Assembly: GCF_036850765.1 (NCBI RefSeq)
Contig: NC_089492.1
Coordinates: 162,810,296 to 162,874,295 of the forward strand
From: Saccopteryx bilineata
Taxonomy: Eukaryota; Chordata; Mammalia; Chiroptera; Emballonuridae
Reading direction: 5' to 3'
Length of the DNA stretch: 64,000 nt
Position numbers and translations under genes: made by a program. Below, piece by piece: positions 11,764 to 22,553 of this stretch. The notes beneath the pieces were generated by a model. The model had not been told where the DNA came from, ran no database searches, and saw only the letters and a program-made list of their open reading frames with translations. The number at the start of each line of letters is the position of its first letter. Position 1 is the stretch's first letter.

Positions 11764-12185
11764 TGTTGTGGACCATTAATGGCAGGAAGCCATTATAGAT
11801 TCGAGGCTTGGCAGGAGGCTAAGTTCTCCCCCCTCCATCTCCATGCTTGGCTTTGATGCTGAGTATTTGTACCCACTCCACTTGCTTCCTTGGGTTCCCG
11901 GAAGCAATATACATGCCCTTCCTCTGACTCTTTGTTTGTTTCAGATGTTTGTAAATTTCACTAGTGTATCCTGTTTTTGCCTTGGGAGATTTCCTGTCTT
12001 AGCCTTTGATGTGTATCAGGGTCCTTGATTTGCATAGGTCTATATAATAAAGCAAACTGGGGCTATGAGGCACTCAAATACTGCCAGGCAGTTTGAAGAG
12101 TCCTCCCGGTCCCATCGTTTTTGTTCTGACAAACTGTGTTTCCTCAATTCCGCACCGTTATTTGGAGCTGCACTGGTCCGCAGCA
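11764..12185 (+). repeat. ERV 5' LTR
   Basis: 422 bp, starting TG and ending CA, with a polyadenylation-like aataaa near 12047. By hand count it differs from the 3' LTR at about 16 of 422 positions, nearly all transitions, plus one 8-bp indel. Confidence 0.9.
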
Positions 12186-12187
12186 AG

Positions 12188-12205
12188 TGGCGCCCAAACA
12201 GATGA
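12188..12205 (+). promoter_or_regulatory. Primer-binding site, lysine tRNA type
   Basis: tggcgccc is followed by aaacag, two bases after the LTR end. The first eight bases fit all lysine tRNAs and the next six fit tRNA-Lys(UUU) with one change. Lysine primers are usual in betaretroviruses and lentiviruses. Confidence 0.8.
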
Positions 12206-12323
12206 CTTGAGTATGAATACGAGGAAACTAAAACTGAAGGAAGGTGACGGAACTCCCCAAAGTGAAGTGCGCACAGTGAGTAAAGAAAGTTTTGGGGGAA
12301 AGTGTAGTTGGGAGTAAAAGATT

Positions 12324-12948
12324 ATGGGACAGATAGGATCAAAAATAAGGGAACTTTATGTAGAAATGTTTCCGTATGAAGACAAATCGTTGTCTGAAGA
12401 GTATCAGGGTGAGCTAGAAACAGAGGTATGTGAATACGAGGATAACTTGGAGTCTGAGGATGACGGGGGGATGAAAATCTGTGGCTATGGCTGCCTTAGC
12501 CACGGGACCTCCGCTGCCCTCAGCTCCTTTCTATATTCAACCCTCTGCTCCTCTGTTCCCTTATCAGGCTGATTACCAGGCTCAAAATGTAGGGGAAACA
12601 ATAAATGATGGCTTTACCCATTTTCCTGTTGTAGGAAGACAGGATGATACAGAGAGACTAGTGCGAGAACATGAACCTGTACCTTTTAGAACTCTGAAAG
12701 AGCTTAAACTTGCTTGTGTTCAGTATGGGCCTAGTGCCCCTTTTTCACTTGGTTTATTAGATACTATTAGGGCAAAGGCTCTTCCCCCAAATGACTGGAA
12801 GGTGATTGCTTGTGCTTGGCTCTCTGTGGGTGATTTTTTGCTGTGGAAGTTGGACTTTCATGAAGGGGCTGTTGAGGTAGGAGAAAAATCTCAGCATAGC
12901 CAACCTGAGCTGCTGGTTACAGTGACTACAGAATTTGAGAATGGATAG
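12324..12948 (+). pseudogene. gag: Class II ERV gag fragment (matrix to capsid N-terminus)
   Basis: The reading frame opens at 12324 with MGQ, giving a glycine at position 2 as in myristoylated betaretroviral matrix. A frameshift near 12480-12560 moves the reading to the frame that ends at 12948. This second part has two PSAP motifs close together, the type of late-domain motif that recruits ESCRT. They are followed by a capsid-like stretch with YGPSAPFSLGLLD, ALPPNDW and LLWKLDFHE. Sequence after 12948 no longer reads as capsid, so most of gag and pol is deleted. It is non-functional. The class II assignment agrees with the primer site. Confidence 0.78.
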
Positions 12949-13211
12949 GAGACTGAAGTATTAGGAAAGTTGCAGCTTTTCCTGTCATGGTCTGATTTTC
13001 TTTAATGTTTTGGCTACAATCTTCTGAGCTATCATTTTGTTTCTTTCTTGTTCTTTGCCTGGAGGTTGAGGCAGGGGACCTGTGTTGGATCTGACTATGG
13101 AAAATATCCCAGCAGCTGCTGAGAGCAAATTTTCTCAGGGAGATTTTGTTTAGTCACATCCTTCAGTCTCTCTGTCAGAAAATGCCCTGACTAATATCAG
13201 GCAAGCATCTT

Positions 13212-13480
13212 TCTAATCTGAATGTGCTCTGAAATCCTGGGTTTCTCTCTGGTTTGTCTGGTTCGTCTAATTCTTGTCTCTTTTAGTCTTTGTTTAATGT
13301 TGTCAAAATGTGTCTGTTTTTTAGGCCTGAATTAAGTTTGTTTTTGCATGCAAAGGTTGGAAATGCTGGCTCTAATATTTAGAAAAAATAAAATGTTTTT
13401 AGAACTTGTAAGGAGCGCTCATTTAAATTTAAGTAGAATAGAATGTAGATCCTTAAGACTTACTGATTTGATTAGTGCAT
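13212..13480 (+). repeat. ERV internal repeat, first copy
   Basis: It shares phrases in the same order with 14078-14335, including cctgggtttc, gtctttgtttaatgt and ggcctgaattaagt. Neither copy has a coherent reading frame. Confidence 0.7.
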
Positions 13481-13532
13481 TGTGAGGTGTGTTCAGAGTT
13501 AGGAGCCAAATAGCAACTTAAGTATTAGGAAA

Positions 13533-13771
13533 CTCCTGCAAATCTTCTTTGTCATGCTCTTTTTACTTTAAATTTTTTGAATACTGATGTACAGGGTCAT
13601 TCAGCAGCAGAGAGACACTGGAACCCTGTAAGGAAAGCCTTCCCTGAAGTGCAATGGAGGGACCCGCTCACAGGAATCTGGCAAGGACCAGACCCGGTTC
13701 TCTTATGGGGCCGAGGATATGTGTGTGTTTTTCCTAGGTTTGCTGAAGCTCCTCGGTGGATCCCTGAATGA
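13533..13771 (+). pseudogene. pol: Class II ERV integrase, C-terminal part
   Basis: The frame reads the end of the catalytic domain (HALFTLNFLN, then DVQGHSAAERHW) and then the C-terminal DNA-binding domain with GPDPVLLWGRGYVCV and RWIPE. This is the arrangement in betaretroviral integrase. It ends at a stop at 13769-13771. The upstream catalytic domain and reverse transcriptase are absent. It lies directly after internal repeat 1. Confidence 0.82.
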
Positions 13772-14077
13772 CTGGTGAGACACCATGATTCTAGATGAGA
13801 GACTCACTTCACAAGAGCAATTGTATGAGGCTTATTTTACTATGCTCTCTTCCCTTTCTCAATTATTATTATCTAATTTTTTAATGTTTTAGATCATTTT
13901 ATTTCCTTTCTGCTCCATTGCTTGAAAAGAGGGCAAAAGGGGGGCCTGATTTGGGTGTTGCTGAACAGAAATCTCATACGGCCATCTTGAGATTTTTCGA
14001 GAGAGATCTCTGTTTAGTATATATCCTTATTACATTCCTATTAAGGTAGCCCTACTTAAGACCAAGCAGGCCATAGT

Positions 14078-14335
14078 TTAATCTCTAAAACCCTGGGTTT
14101 CACTCTTGATTTGTGTTATTGTGTGTGAAGTCTTTGTTTAATGTCTAAGTGTTTTTGTTTATAAGGCCTGAATTAAGTCCTTACATGAAAAGTAATAATG
14201 ATAATAGTTTTGGAAGTGCCGGCTCTAGTATTGAAAACAAAATGGGGATAATTTCATTTCCCTATAATTTTGTTTGGAATAAGTAAAGCACACTCATTTT
14301 GGATCCAAAAGACTTGCTGGTTTGGCCAGGCTGCT
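14078..14335 (+). repeat. ERV internal repeat, second copy
   Basis: It is an imperfect copy of 13212-13480. Both copies are followed by integrase sequence, so one unit of repeat plus integrase was duplicated within the provirus. Confidence 0.7.
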
Positions 14336-14599
14336 CCAGGCCACAAGTGAAAGGTCTGAAGCAGCATAGATTTACATAATAAAAGTGTAAAGATTTTTTT
14401 TTTTACTATAGGAGAATAATGAAGATCACACTGGGATTTTTTAGTTTTGATATGTACTCTTTAAGGTGCCTGTTAATTAATATTAAGGGGGTGTTTTGAT
14501 AAGTGTGGGAATGTTGCTTGAAGGTGCTTTTACTCTATTTTTGTTTAAAGTTAACAAAGTCAAGAATTTATTGCAATCTTTGAAGTCAAAATATTGTAA

Positions 14600-14740
14600 A
14601 GTGTGCTTAACATTTGCTTGAAGATTCAATTGTAAATAATATAAAAAGAAAGGGGGGGAGTCATGTCCTGGAGCTCCTGCAGGTCTACCCTGTCATGCTT
14701 TTTACTTCAAACAGTTTCTTTTGAATGCTGATGTACAAGA
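14600..14740 (+). pseudogene. pol: Second integrase scrap, joined to the class I-like block
   Basis: The stretch reads a lysine/glycine-rich segment and then HAFYF and NADVQ, matching the integrase at 13533-13590. Instead of continuing into the C-terminal domain it runs into unrelated sequence. The same join is seen near 23262-23340. Confidence 0.62.
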
Positions 14741-14839
14741 GATGCCAAATTGTTTTTGTCCTGCAAACTACTACTCCTTTTTTATTTTTATTTGATTCCA
14801 GCTAATAACACTGTTTTGTCCTTTTCCGAATAGCTCCAG

Positions 14840-15990
14840 ATATATAGGCAGATAGGGACCCTCAAGCCCCTCAGCGAGATCTTCTGAGCATGGCTTTTAA
14901 GGTACCAAGAGGCAGAAAAAGCCCAAAGGAGATCAAGTAAAATACTAGCTCTTGGCATATGCCCTCCTCAGAGGCTCCAACGCTCCAACTGGAACTTCAT
15001 CAGGGCCCTGCTTCAATAGTGAAAAGGATGGTCATTTAAGCCAAAGCCTGCCAGGCTTACATGCTTTTGCTGTGAAGAAGAAGGGACACTGGAAGGTAGG
15101 CTTCCCCCTTGCTCCTCTAAGGGAGGGTTCAGTCTCTTCCAGCCCTGCTCCAGCCACTTGTGACCTAACCTTGTCCAGAATACTGAGATTTGCCACTGAA
15201 GGCTAAAAGGTGCCCAGGGCCATCAGCCCCATCTATGACACTGTGGACGAGCCTGGAGTATTTCTTCCAAGTAGCCGGTAGACCGGTCTCATTTACACAA
15301 GGTCCACTTAACTATGTCTTGCTGGAATATTCAAGTTTTTAATTCTTCCCTCGAAGATCTCTGTTGTGGGTATTGATAGTCCTGTTTTCTGCTGCTTTGA
15401 TTAATATATAGTCTTTCCTTTATTCCTCCTGCCTCAATGCCCCACTCATATTTTAGGCTAGGACCTACTCCTAATTCAGAGCTCCTTTTTTCCTTTTTTG
15501 CCAACTTACAAATTTACTTCTGCCACCCAGCTTAGTGTATCCCAAGGTTCTCCTCACCGCCCCATGACTGTAAAGCTCCAGTATAGGACCCCTGGGTTCA
15601 TCTTTCCAGTTTAAAGAAAACAGAAGCTCCATCTTCATGAGTGCTGCAGATGGCTTTTCCAGTCTACCTAGGTCATTACCAGTTAGGAGCAGTGGTCACT
15701 GGGACTTTGATGCTAACTGCAGAGTGTGGAAGTGTGACGGCAATTCCAGTGCCATGAGGACTTCTCCTGAATGTGGACTTTTCCTGGACTCCTGCTCCTG
15801 TGACAGTTTTTGATAGACTGAACTGGTTTTGGGTTGCATTTGCAGAGATTTGGAATGGTGTTGGTGCCAACTTGGACTTGGTGAACACTTTAAGGACATT
15901 ATAGATTCTTTTATAGATTCTTGTTGTGTTAAAGAGTTTGCTTAAAGGCTTTAATCACTGTGATGTATTAGTATACTTGTTTTGGGTCTC
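14840..15990 (+). pseudogene. Class I-like gag nucleocapsid, stop, protease block inside the ERV
   Basis: The open frame 14952-15206 reads two zinc-knuckle-like motifs (CFN..KDGHLSQ and KKKGHWKV) in which several expected cysteines are replaced. It then reads APLREG, a proline/serine linker and a stop after FATEG, followed directly by CPGPSAP. A gag/pol boundary at a stop codon with this wording is typical of class I (gammaretrovirus-like) elements. Beyond the stop, degraded reading suggests a protease with a QVAGRPVSF-like strand and, in the related copy, a GWDLL motif. The part after about 15550 is not identified. It occupies the place of env. An alternative is a very diverged class II segment. 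Confidence 0.55.
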
Positions 15991-16110
15991 TGTTAGCATT
16001 GGCTATACTAATTTTTGTTTGTTCTGTATTTTTTCCATCTGCCTCCAAATTAGAATCTGGGAAACTAAGAAATCAGATGAGTGCAAATCTCAGCACACAA
16101 ATTAAAAATA

Positions 16111-16128
16111 AAAAAGAAAAGGGGGATA
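16111..16128 (+). promoter_or_regulatory. Polypurine tract
   Basis: aaaaagaaaagggggata lies immediately before the 3' LTR, where plus-strand DNA synthesis would be primed. Confidence 0.85.
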
Positions 16129-16558
16129 TGTTGTGGACCATTAATGGCAGGAAGCCATTATAAATTCGAGGCTTGGCAGGAGGCTAAGTTCTCCCCCCTC
16201 CATCTCCATGCTTGGCTTTGATGCTGAGTATTTGCACCCACTCCACTTGCTTCTTTGGGTTCCCAGAAGCAATATACATGCCCTTCCTCTGATTCTTTGT
16301 TTGTTTCAGATGTTTGTAAATTTCACTAGTGTATCCTGTTTTTGCCTTGGGAGAGTTCCTGTCTTAGCCTTTGATGTGCAACTTTGTATCAGGGTCCTTG
16401 ATTTGCATAGGTCTATATAATAAAGCGAACTGGGGCTATGAGGCACTCAGATATTGCCAGGCAGTTTGAAGAGTCCTCTCGGTCCCATCATTTTTGTTCT
16501 GACAAACTGTGTTTCCTCAATTTCGCACCGTTATTTGAAGCTGCGCTGGTCTGCGGCA
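16129..16558 (+). repeat. ERV 3' LTR
   Basis: 430 bp, starting TG and ending CA, co-linear with the 5' LTR. It carries an extra 8 bp (gcaacttt) at about 16377. Confidence 0.9.
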
Positions 16559-16564
16559 TGGGGC

Positions 16565-16821
16565 TGATGTTCCAATCAACCAAGCTATTTTTAATGCCTG
16601 AGGCTGATGCATTCAGACCAACTGAGCTATCCTCAGTGCCCAGGGCTGATGTCAAACCAGTTGAGCCACTGGCTGAGGGAGGGGAAGAGGGAGAGAAGGG
16701 AAAAAAAGGAAAGGGAGAGAAGCAGATCATCACTTCTCTAGTGTGCCCAGACCAGAAATCAAACCCAGGACATCCATATGCTGGGCCAATACACTATCCA
16801 CTGAACCAAACAGCCAGGGCC
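16565..16821 (-). mobile_element. VES SINE, head-side half, split by the ERV
   Basis: It continues the SINE that begins at 11677. It ends in a tRNA-like head (ccagggcc on this strand). It is more diverged than other VES copies, so it is older than the ERV. Confidence 0.8.
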
Positions 16822-17368
16822 AATCATTGTTTTTAATTAGGAGGAAAATTGTTTTACTTTCTTCTACTGACTAGATTAAAGTACCTTCATGTTTGATACC
16901 TAATACAGGTCTAATTACCCTCAACACTATGTAAATTTTCACAAATTTATGGTAAAACAATAAAGGAAAGTTTACATAAGACCTTTATATGGTACCTAAA
17001 CCTCTAAAGAAAGATGAGTTGATGAATTGAAGACTAATGTTTAGGTTCTAGAAAACTGAACCTGGCAGTACCACACACAAACTGTGATGCAAAATCCTAG
17101 GTATAGATACTTCTATCTGTGGACTAACAAGTCAGCTTTCAAAACAACTTATTTTTTAGGGATAACTCACAGCAACCATTTATGTTCTCTAAGCTATTGA
17201 GCTTGTTTCTTAAAGTTCTGGTTTGCAAAGCTCTAGAGGAAATAACAAGTCTTCTAGAAACTTCTGTCTGGAGACCTTCCAACTTTCAAAGTCAAGACAT
17301 AAGGAGAGTAGAAGTAGGGGAAAAGTACAGGGATTGTTTATTAATCACAAGAATAATGAACAAGAGCC
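16822..17368. other. Unassigned non-coding sequence
   Basis: I see no gene or repeat that I can support here. Confidence 0.4.
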
Positions 17369-17750
17369 TGACCAGGCAGTGACGCAGTGGATAGATGGTC
17401 AGACTAGGACACAGAGGACCCAGGTTCAAAACTCCAAGGTCACCAGCTTGAGTGCAGGCTCACCAGCTTGAGTGTGGGATAGCCAGCTTGAATGTTGGAT
17501 CATAGACATGACCCCGTGGTCACTGGTTTGAGCCAAAAGGTCACTGGCTTGAAGCCCAAGGTCACTGGCCGAGCAAGGGATCACTTGCTCTGCTCTAGCC
17601 CCCTGGTCAAGGCACATATGAGAAAGCAGTCAATGAACAACTAAGGAGCCACAACAAAGAGTTGATGCTTCTCGTCTCTCTCCCTTCCTGTCTGTCTGAC
17701 CCTATCTGTCCTTCTCTCAATCTCTGTCTCTGTCACACACACAAAAAAAT
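17369..17750 (+). mobile_element. Second-type tRNA-derived SINE (CA-tail family)
   Basis: The head gcctgaccaggcagtgacgc, the A-box-like and ggttcaaaactcc B-box-like sites, the block aaggcacatatgagaaagca, and the tail with cacacaca then A-run define this family. The middle is expanded by 20- to 24-bp units containing caccagcttgag or cactggcttgaa. Confidence 0.85.
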
Positions 17751-17819
17751 AAAAATAAAGAAGAATGGACTTTAAATTGCAGGCATGCACTTCTCCAGCA
17801 AATCAGCAGTTGAACAATA

Positions 17820-18878
17820 GAGCTAGTGCTCAACTTACAACCATGATTGGTTCTGACAGACCGGTAGTAACAGGATTTGGTCATAAGTTGAGTAGGCTAT
17901 ATGTACAGTACTGTGAAATGATGTTATAAAAATCTTTAAGTCATATTTTATCATAGTTTTCTTTTATTATTGTTATATATCATAATTTTCTTTGTTCATT
18001 GTATGCCATTTGTATCATCTCTACACCATTTTGTTTCTTATTTTTACATTCATCAGGTTTAAGTAAAACACTGCATTATCGTACAACTGGTTTAATATTT
18101 GCAAAACATACAAAATTACAAAATACAGGTGCACACAAAAATACAAAATACAGGTGTAAAAAATACCATAGGAAACATTTTCCCAATTGCAAAACATCAA
18201 ATTATATGTATAAACATGTACAAAACATTTTATTGGCTGCTGGTGCTTGGCTGCAGATCGTTGATGTCGTTATCTGAGGCAGCAGTTGAGGTTACCAGAG
18301 TTGGTTTTTTCAGCTTTGTCTGAATTGTATGTTTCTTTTTTCTTCATAAATTTCACAATACGGATGAAACACATCATGCACCATCCATTCAATCCTTGCA
18401 AATTATTCAATGTTTGGGTCCATTGCCTCGAAATGTATAAGAAGTTTATTCAGTAAAAATAAACCTTCTGATAATCCCTTAGTGGTGAACTTTCTTTCTG
18501 GCTTCTCCTCTTCTTTCTCTGCTTCTCTTTTTTCTTCTTCTGCCACTCTTTCTTCTTCTAGTTCAATTAGCTCTTCATATTTAAGTTCTCCAGATTTTTT
18601 GTCTAGCAACTCTATGACATCTTCTATTTGACACTCCAAAGAAAGGTCTTTAGGGGTTTGATGAAAAATATCCAAGACACAAAACACAAATTGCTGTACC
18701 GAGTCTGGGATAACAGTAGAAATGGTGCAAGCAGAGATGGTAGTGCTGCTGGAAACTGGTCCGCACTGTCATACACCTAGCTGGGCAATGCTTGCACTGC
18801 CAGATGGGAGCAGTCATGGCTAGCGATTGTGGTCGTAAAGTTGAATGGTCATAAGTTGCATAGGTCGATCAATACCTG
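17820..18878 (-). mobile_element. Tigger (pogo-type) DNA transposon, internally degraded
   Basis: The ends are inverted: gctcaacttacaaccatga on the left and ggtcataagttgcat on the right, with TA at 17818-17819 and 18879-18880. The minus strand between them carries the tail of a pogo/Tigger transposase. About 1.06 kb remains of an element normally near 2.5 kb, so most of the gene is deleted. Confidence 0.8.
18403..18687 (-). pseudogene. Tigger transposase, C-terminal remnant
   Basis: This is a 94-codon open frame with EDVIELLDKKSGELKYEEL, a long glutamate-rich run, then FTTKGLSEG and a final FEAMDPNIE. These follow in the order seen in the acidic tail of Tigger transposases. The DNA-binding and DDE domains are missing. 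Confidence 0.75.
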
Positions 18879-18880
18879 TA

Positions 18881-19859
18881 TGTATCAAAGGCTTGTTAGA
18901 ACAAAACACTGAGTCATTTCCCAGAAGAAATATGAAGCAAAACTCAGAATCCAGAATTTTGCCAAGGAGACTACATTAAAACTGAAACTAGAAATAGATG
19001 AGGGAAATAATAAAGAAAATGAATAAAAGACCAAGAGCATAAACATGAGATGATATGGTGTACAAGTTATAAAGTAAAAAAAAAAGTATTAAGTAGTCAA
19101 AAATAGAGAAGGTGGAGAAGAAAATGGGCTAAGAATAAATTATAAAACTAAGCAAAGAAATACTACTTTGGTGTAAATGTGTCAGAAGCTTGAACTTACA
19201 AGTCATTTTACTAAAGAATAGATAAAATAGAAGATAGCTGGTTCCTACACTGATATGAATATTACTGAGACTCTACTCTTTATTAAGTAGTAAATCAGAA
19301 ATACATAGTAAGAACATCAGCAAAAATTAGAAGACAGCCTCTATTTTGGCTACTTGAATACTTGTACGTAACACATATATACAAATAAGAAATGTAGCAT
19401 ATCTCAGAGGTGATTGTGGATGTCAGAAAACAAAATTGATTCTGTAATTCTTACATAATTAACTAAATGAGAACTAATTAACATGAGCAGAAAAGTACTG
19501 AGGTACAGCATATATGTATGTGCATGAATAAATGATATAATATACATAATAAAGTATTTGTCATGTAAAGAAGATCACTTTGAGAAGAGTAATGGCCTGT
19601 ATTAGGGAGAAGAGCCAGCCTAGGATGACTTTGCATGGAAGAAAACAGGAATATATATTTGACTTGATTTTCTTTCCTTTCTCAGATTTGGGGTTCCCCA
19701 CTGTCTGATGGCAACAGGAAACCAGTGGGCAAGGGAGCCTATGGATGTGACCCCTAGGCACCTGGGGCATAGAACCAAGTGGAAAAGGGTAGTAAGGGGA
19801 TCTAGAGGTATCAATTGCAATAAGTAGAAACTTTAGAAGTTTCTTAAGTAAAACATTTG
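18881..19859. other. Unassigned non-coding sequence
   Basis: I see no supported feature. 19670-19830 has a faint resemblance to an old L1 3'UTR but cannot be assigned. Confidence 0.4.
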
Positions 19860-20155
19860 CTGTAGTTTAGACACGTTTTATCAGGTTAAGAATGTTCCCT
19901 TCTAATCCTAGTTATCAACAGAAATAAATTGAACTTTTTAATTCTTCTTTTGCGCTGCATATATTTAGATAATTATATGGTTTTGTCCTCTAATCTGTTA
20001 ATGGATTTATCTAAATTGGTATGTTTTCTGATACAGAAACATCTTTGAGTTTTATAGATCAAATACTACTTGGTATCAGTGTGTTATTTGTATACAAATA
20101 GTATTTATTTTGCTGATATTTTCTTTAAAACTTTTAAACAGAAAATTGAAAACTG
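19860..20155 (-). mobile_element. Ancient L1 ORF2, first segment
   Basis: The antisense strand reads degraded L1 reverse-transcriptase sequence (for example the complement of taattatatggttttgtcc). The same ancient copy resumes at 25010, 25239, 26155 and 33730 after later insertions. Confidence 0.65.
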
Positions 20156-20168
20156 GAGGCAGGGGAGA

Positions 20169-20178
20169 CAAGATGGCG
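20169..20178 (+). promoter_or_regulatory. YY1-like site at the L1 5' end
   Basis: caagatggcg sits about 13 bases from the L1 start. Primate L1 has a YY1 site with this core at the same place, where it sets the transcription start. The other full-length L1s in the window lack it. Confidence 0.55.
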
Positions 20179-21500
20179 CTGGAGTAGGCGGACGTACCAG
20201 CATCTACCTCCCAGAACCAAAGTGGATTACAAACTAATTTTATGAACTATCATCTGGAAAAACCAACTTTGGACTAAACTAAAAGGACTGTTCAACCAAG
20301 GAACGCTGAAGAAGCCACACAGAGACTGGTAGGAAAAGCGGAAACGCGGAGAGGGCTGCCTAGTTCCTTGGAGCGAACGGCAGCAGGGAGAGACTCGCGT
20401 GGCGGGAAGTGAGTGTAGCAGAGGGGAAAGGGTCCTGAGCCCCAGGAACAAAGCCACAGCCTGCAGCCCCAGAGCCCAGAAGAAGCGTAAGGACAGTATT
20501 TAGCTGGAAACAAGTCAGGATACTGTTTGTGAGAGAGTCTGATTTCTCAGACCCAGGATCCTACTTAAAGGGACTGTGCAGAACATCTCTCTCAAAAACA
20601 ATCACCTGGGGCTCCTGGGGATAGGGGGAGAAAGGAGAAAACCACAGTAACAGGAAGAGAGTGCAATCTAGGAGGCATAGGGAGAAACATTTTGGGAGAT
20701 AGCCACCCTAACCCCTGGGACGAGTCACTCCCCAAAGCTGAAGTGAATATTTCCCCTGGAAACAGCAATACCAGCAAAGGGAAGCAGGAGAGCAGCCAAA
20801 CAAGCTCCCCTACAGCATTCAGAGCAGAGTTGCATAGAAGGAGGGAGCTTTTGGGTCTACAGTAGTGAGTCTTAGGGTCCAAGCTGCAACGCCCCCACCC
20901 ACGCGGCTGAGGGCGCACCGGAGAGCGGGCAGCAGTGGGAGACAAAAGTGTGGTTCTGCTGGCAGGGGCAGAAGCCAGCTGGCCACCACTGGGATCAGGT
21001 GTGAGCTCAATCTTGCCCGGCTGGGGAGAAGGGGGCGTGCAAAAGCAGTCAAGCTCAGCTGCCGGCAGCCTGTAGTCCAGCCTCCGGAAGAAGGGCAGGA
21101 ACCCCGGAAAGGGTAGAAACCAGCCCCGAAGCAAGGGCAGAGGAGCACAGCCCTGTCCCACCTGTGCAACCTAGGCTTGCGGTCTGACTTGGTAGCCGGC
21201 TCCACCCGCAGGGGTGGAGCCAAAAGCCCAGAAGAGGCAGAGTTCCGCTACAGAGCTGAGCTTGAGCATGCAGCCCTGCCCGGCATTAGAGCCAAGGCTA
21301 GCAGCTGTTCCTTGAGTGGGATCATCCTGCAAAGGCAGGGCGAAAGCTCAGAAACAGGTGGAAACCCGCAGCTGAGCAAAGGTGCTCGCCAGTCCCCTCA
21401 GGACTGAGCATAACATCACAAACAGGGGCGGGGCAAAGGCCAAGGCCACCAACCTTTGTGCACCGGAGCACGTGATCACAGCCACTCCCATGAAGAGAAA

Positions 21501-22480
21501 ATGCTGAGGCAGAGAAATACAACGCAAATAAACCAAGAGAAATCCCCAGAAAAGGACCTAAGTGAATCAGATATAACCAAATTACCAGATGCAGAGTTTA
21601 AAATAATGATTGTTAGGATGCTCAAAGATATTAGAACAATCATAGATGGCCATTACGAAAACCTAAATAAAGAGATAACAAATATAAAAAAGGACATTGA
21701 AATAATAAAAAGGAATCAGACAGAAATGACAAATACAATATCTGAAATAAAGAATACAATGGAAGGAATTAAAAGCAGGATGGATGAAGAGAGAATCGAA
21801 TCAGTGAGTTAGAGGGCACAATAAATAAAGTCACGGAAGCAGAGAAGAAAAAAGAAAAGAGACTCAAAAAGGCTGAGGAAACTCTAAGAGAGCTCTGTGA
21901 CAACATGAAGAGAAATAACATCCGCATCATAGGGGTTCCTGAAGAAGAAGAAAAAGAACAAGGGATAGAGACTTTGTTCAAACATATTATAGTGGAAAAC
22001 TTCCCCCAATTAAGGCAGGAAAACATTTCACATGTTCAGGAAGCACAGAGAACTCCATTAAGGAGAAACCCAAAGAAACCAACACCAAGACACATCATAA
22101 TTAAATTACCAAAGCTAAATGATAAAGAGAAAATATTAAAAGCTGCTAGAGAAAAAAAGACTATCACCTACAAAGGAGCGCCCATAAGGATGACTTCTGA
22201 CTTCTCAAAAGAAACACTTGAGGACAGAAAGGAATGGCAAGAAATATTCAGAGTAATGCAGAACAAGAAACTACAATCAAGACTACTTTATCCAGCAAGG
22301 CTATCATTTAAAATTGAAGGAGAAATAAAAAGCTTTACAGACAAAAAAAAACCTCAAGGATTTCACTGCAACCAAACCAAGGCTGCAAGAAATGCTAAGG
22401 GACCTGCTGTAAACAGATCAAAGGAAAAAAAGAATATAGCAAAAGAGAAAAACAGTTTTAAAGAAAAAAAATGGCAATAA
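21501..22480 (+). pseudogene. L1 ORF1 protein, frameshifted
   Basis: ORF1 encodes the trimeric RNA chaperone that coats L1 RNA. The first segment (21501-21812) is rich in lysine, glutamate and isoleucine with a heptad-like coiled coil. The second (21905-22480) has the RNA-recognition core with NNIRIIGVPE and the C-terminal RHIIIKL and KILKAAREKK motifs. A frameshift near 21790 breaks it, and another probable indel lies near 22350. The start is the ATG at 21501. ORF2 begins at 22471, overlapping the end. Confidence 0.85.
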
Positions 22481-22553
22481 ACAATTACATATCAGTAATA
22501 ACCTTAAATGTTAATGGATTAAATGATCCGATCAAGAGACATGGGATAAGAAA
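22471..22553 (+). pseudogene. L1 ORF2 start, truncated
   Basis: Only the first codons are present, with ISVITLNVNGLNDPIKRH, the beginning of the L1 endonuclease domain. The sequence then jumps to 3'UTR. Confidence 0.8.

Larger units (their letters stand above)
11764..16558 (+). mobile_element. Endogenous retrovirus with paired LTRs and mosaic interior
   Basis: Two LTRs enclose about 3.9 kb. The provirus is flanked by an exact 6-bp duplication, tggggc (11758-11763 and 16559-16564). The order is LTR, lysine-tRNA primer site, class II gag piece, class II integrase C-terminus, a partial internal duplication, a second integrase scrap joined to a class I-like gag/protease block, polypurine tract, LTR. 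Most of pol and all recognisable env are missing. All frames are broken, so it is a defective old copy. Confidence 0.9.

Noticed and set aside
14643..14660. Second polypurine tract, possible start of another LTR
   Set aside because: The purine run continues in frame into integrase-like wording, so it is better explained as pol coding sequence.
15676..15899. Minus-strand frames with counterparts at 24282-24538
   Set aside because: They are mirrored in both copies only because the DNA is homologous; the sense strand carries the more plausible retroviral reading.
13577..16128. Search for an env gene
   Set aside because: No surface or transmembrane envelope signature could be read in any frame.
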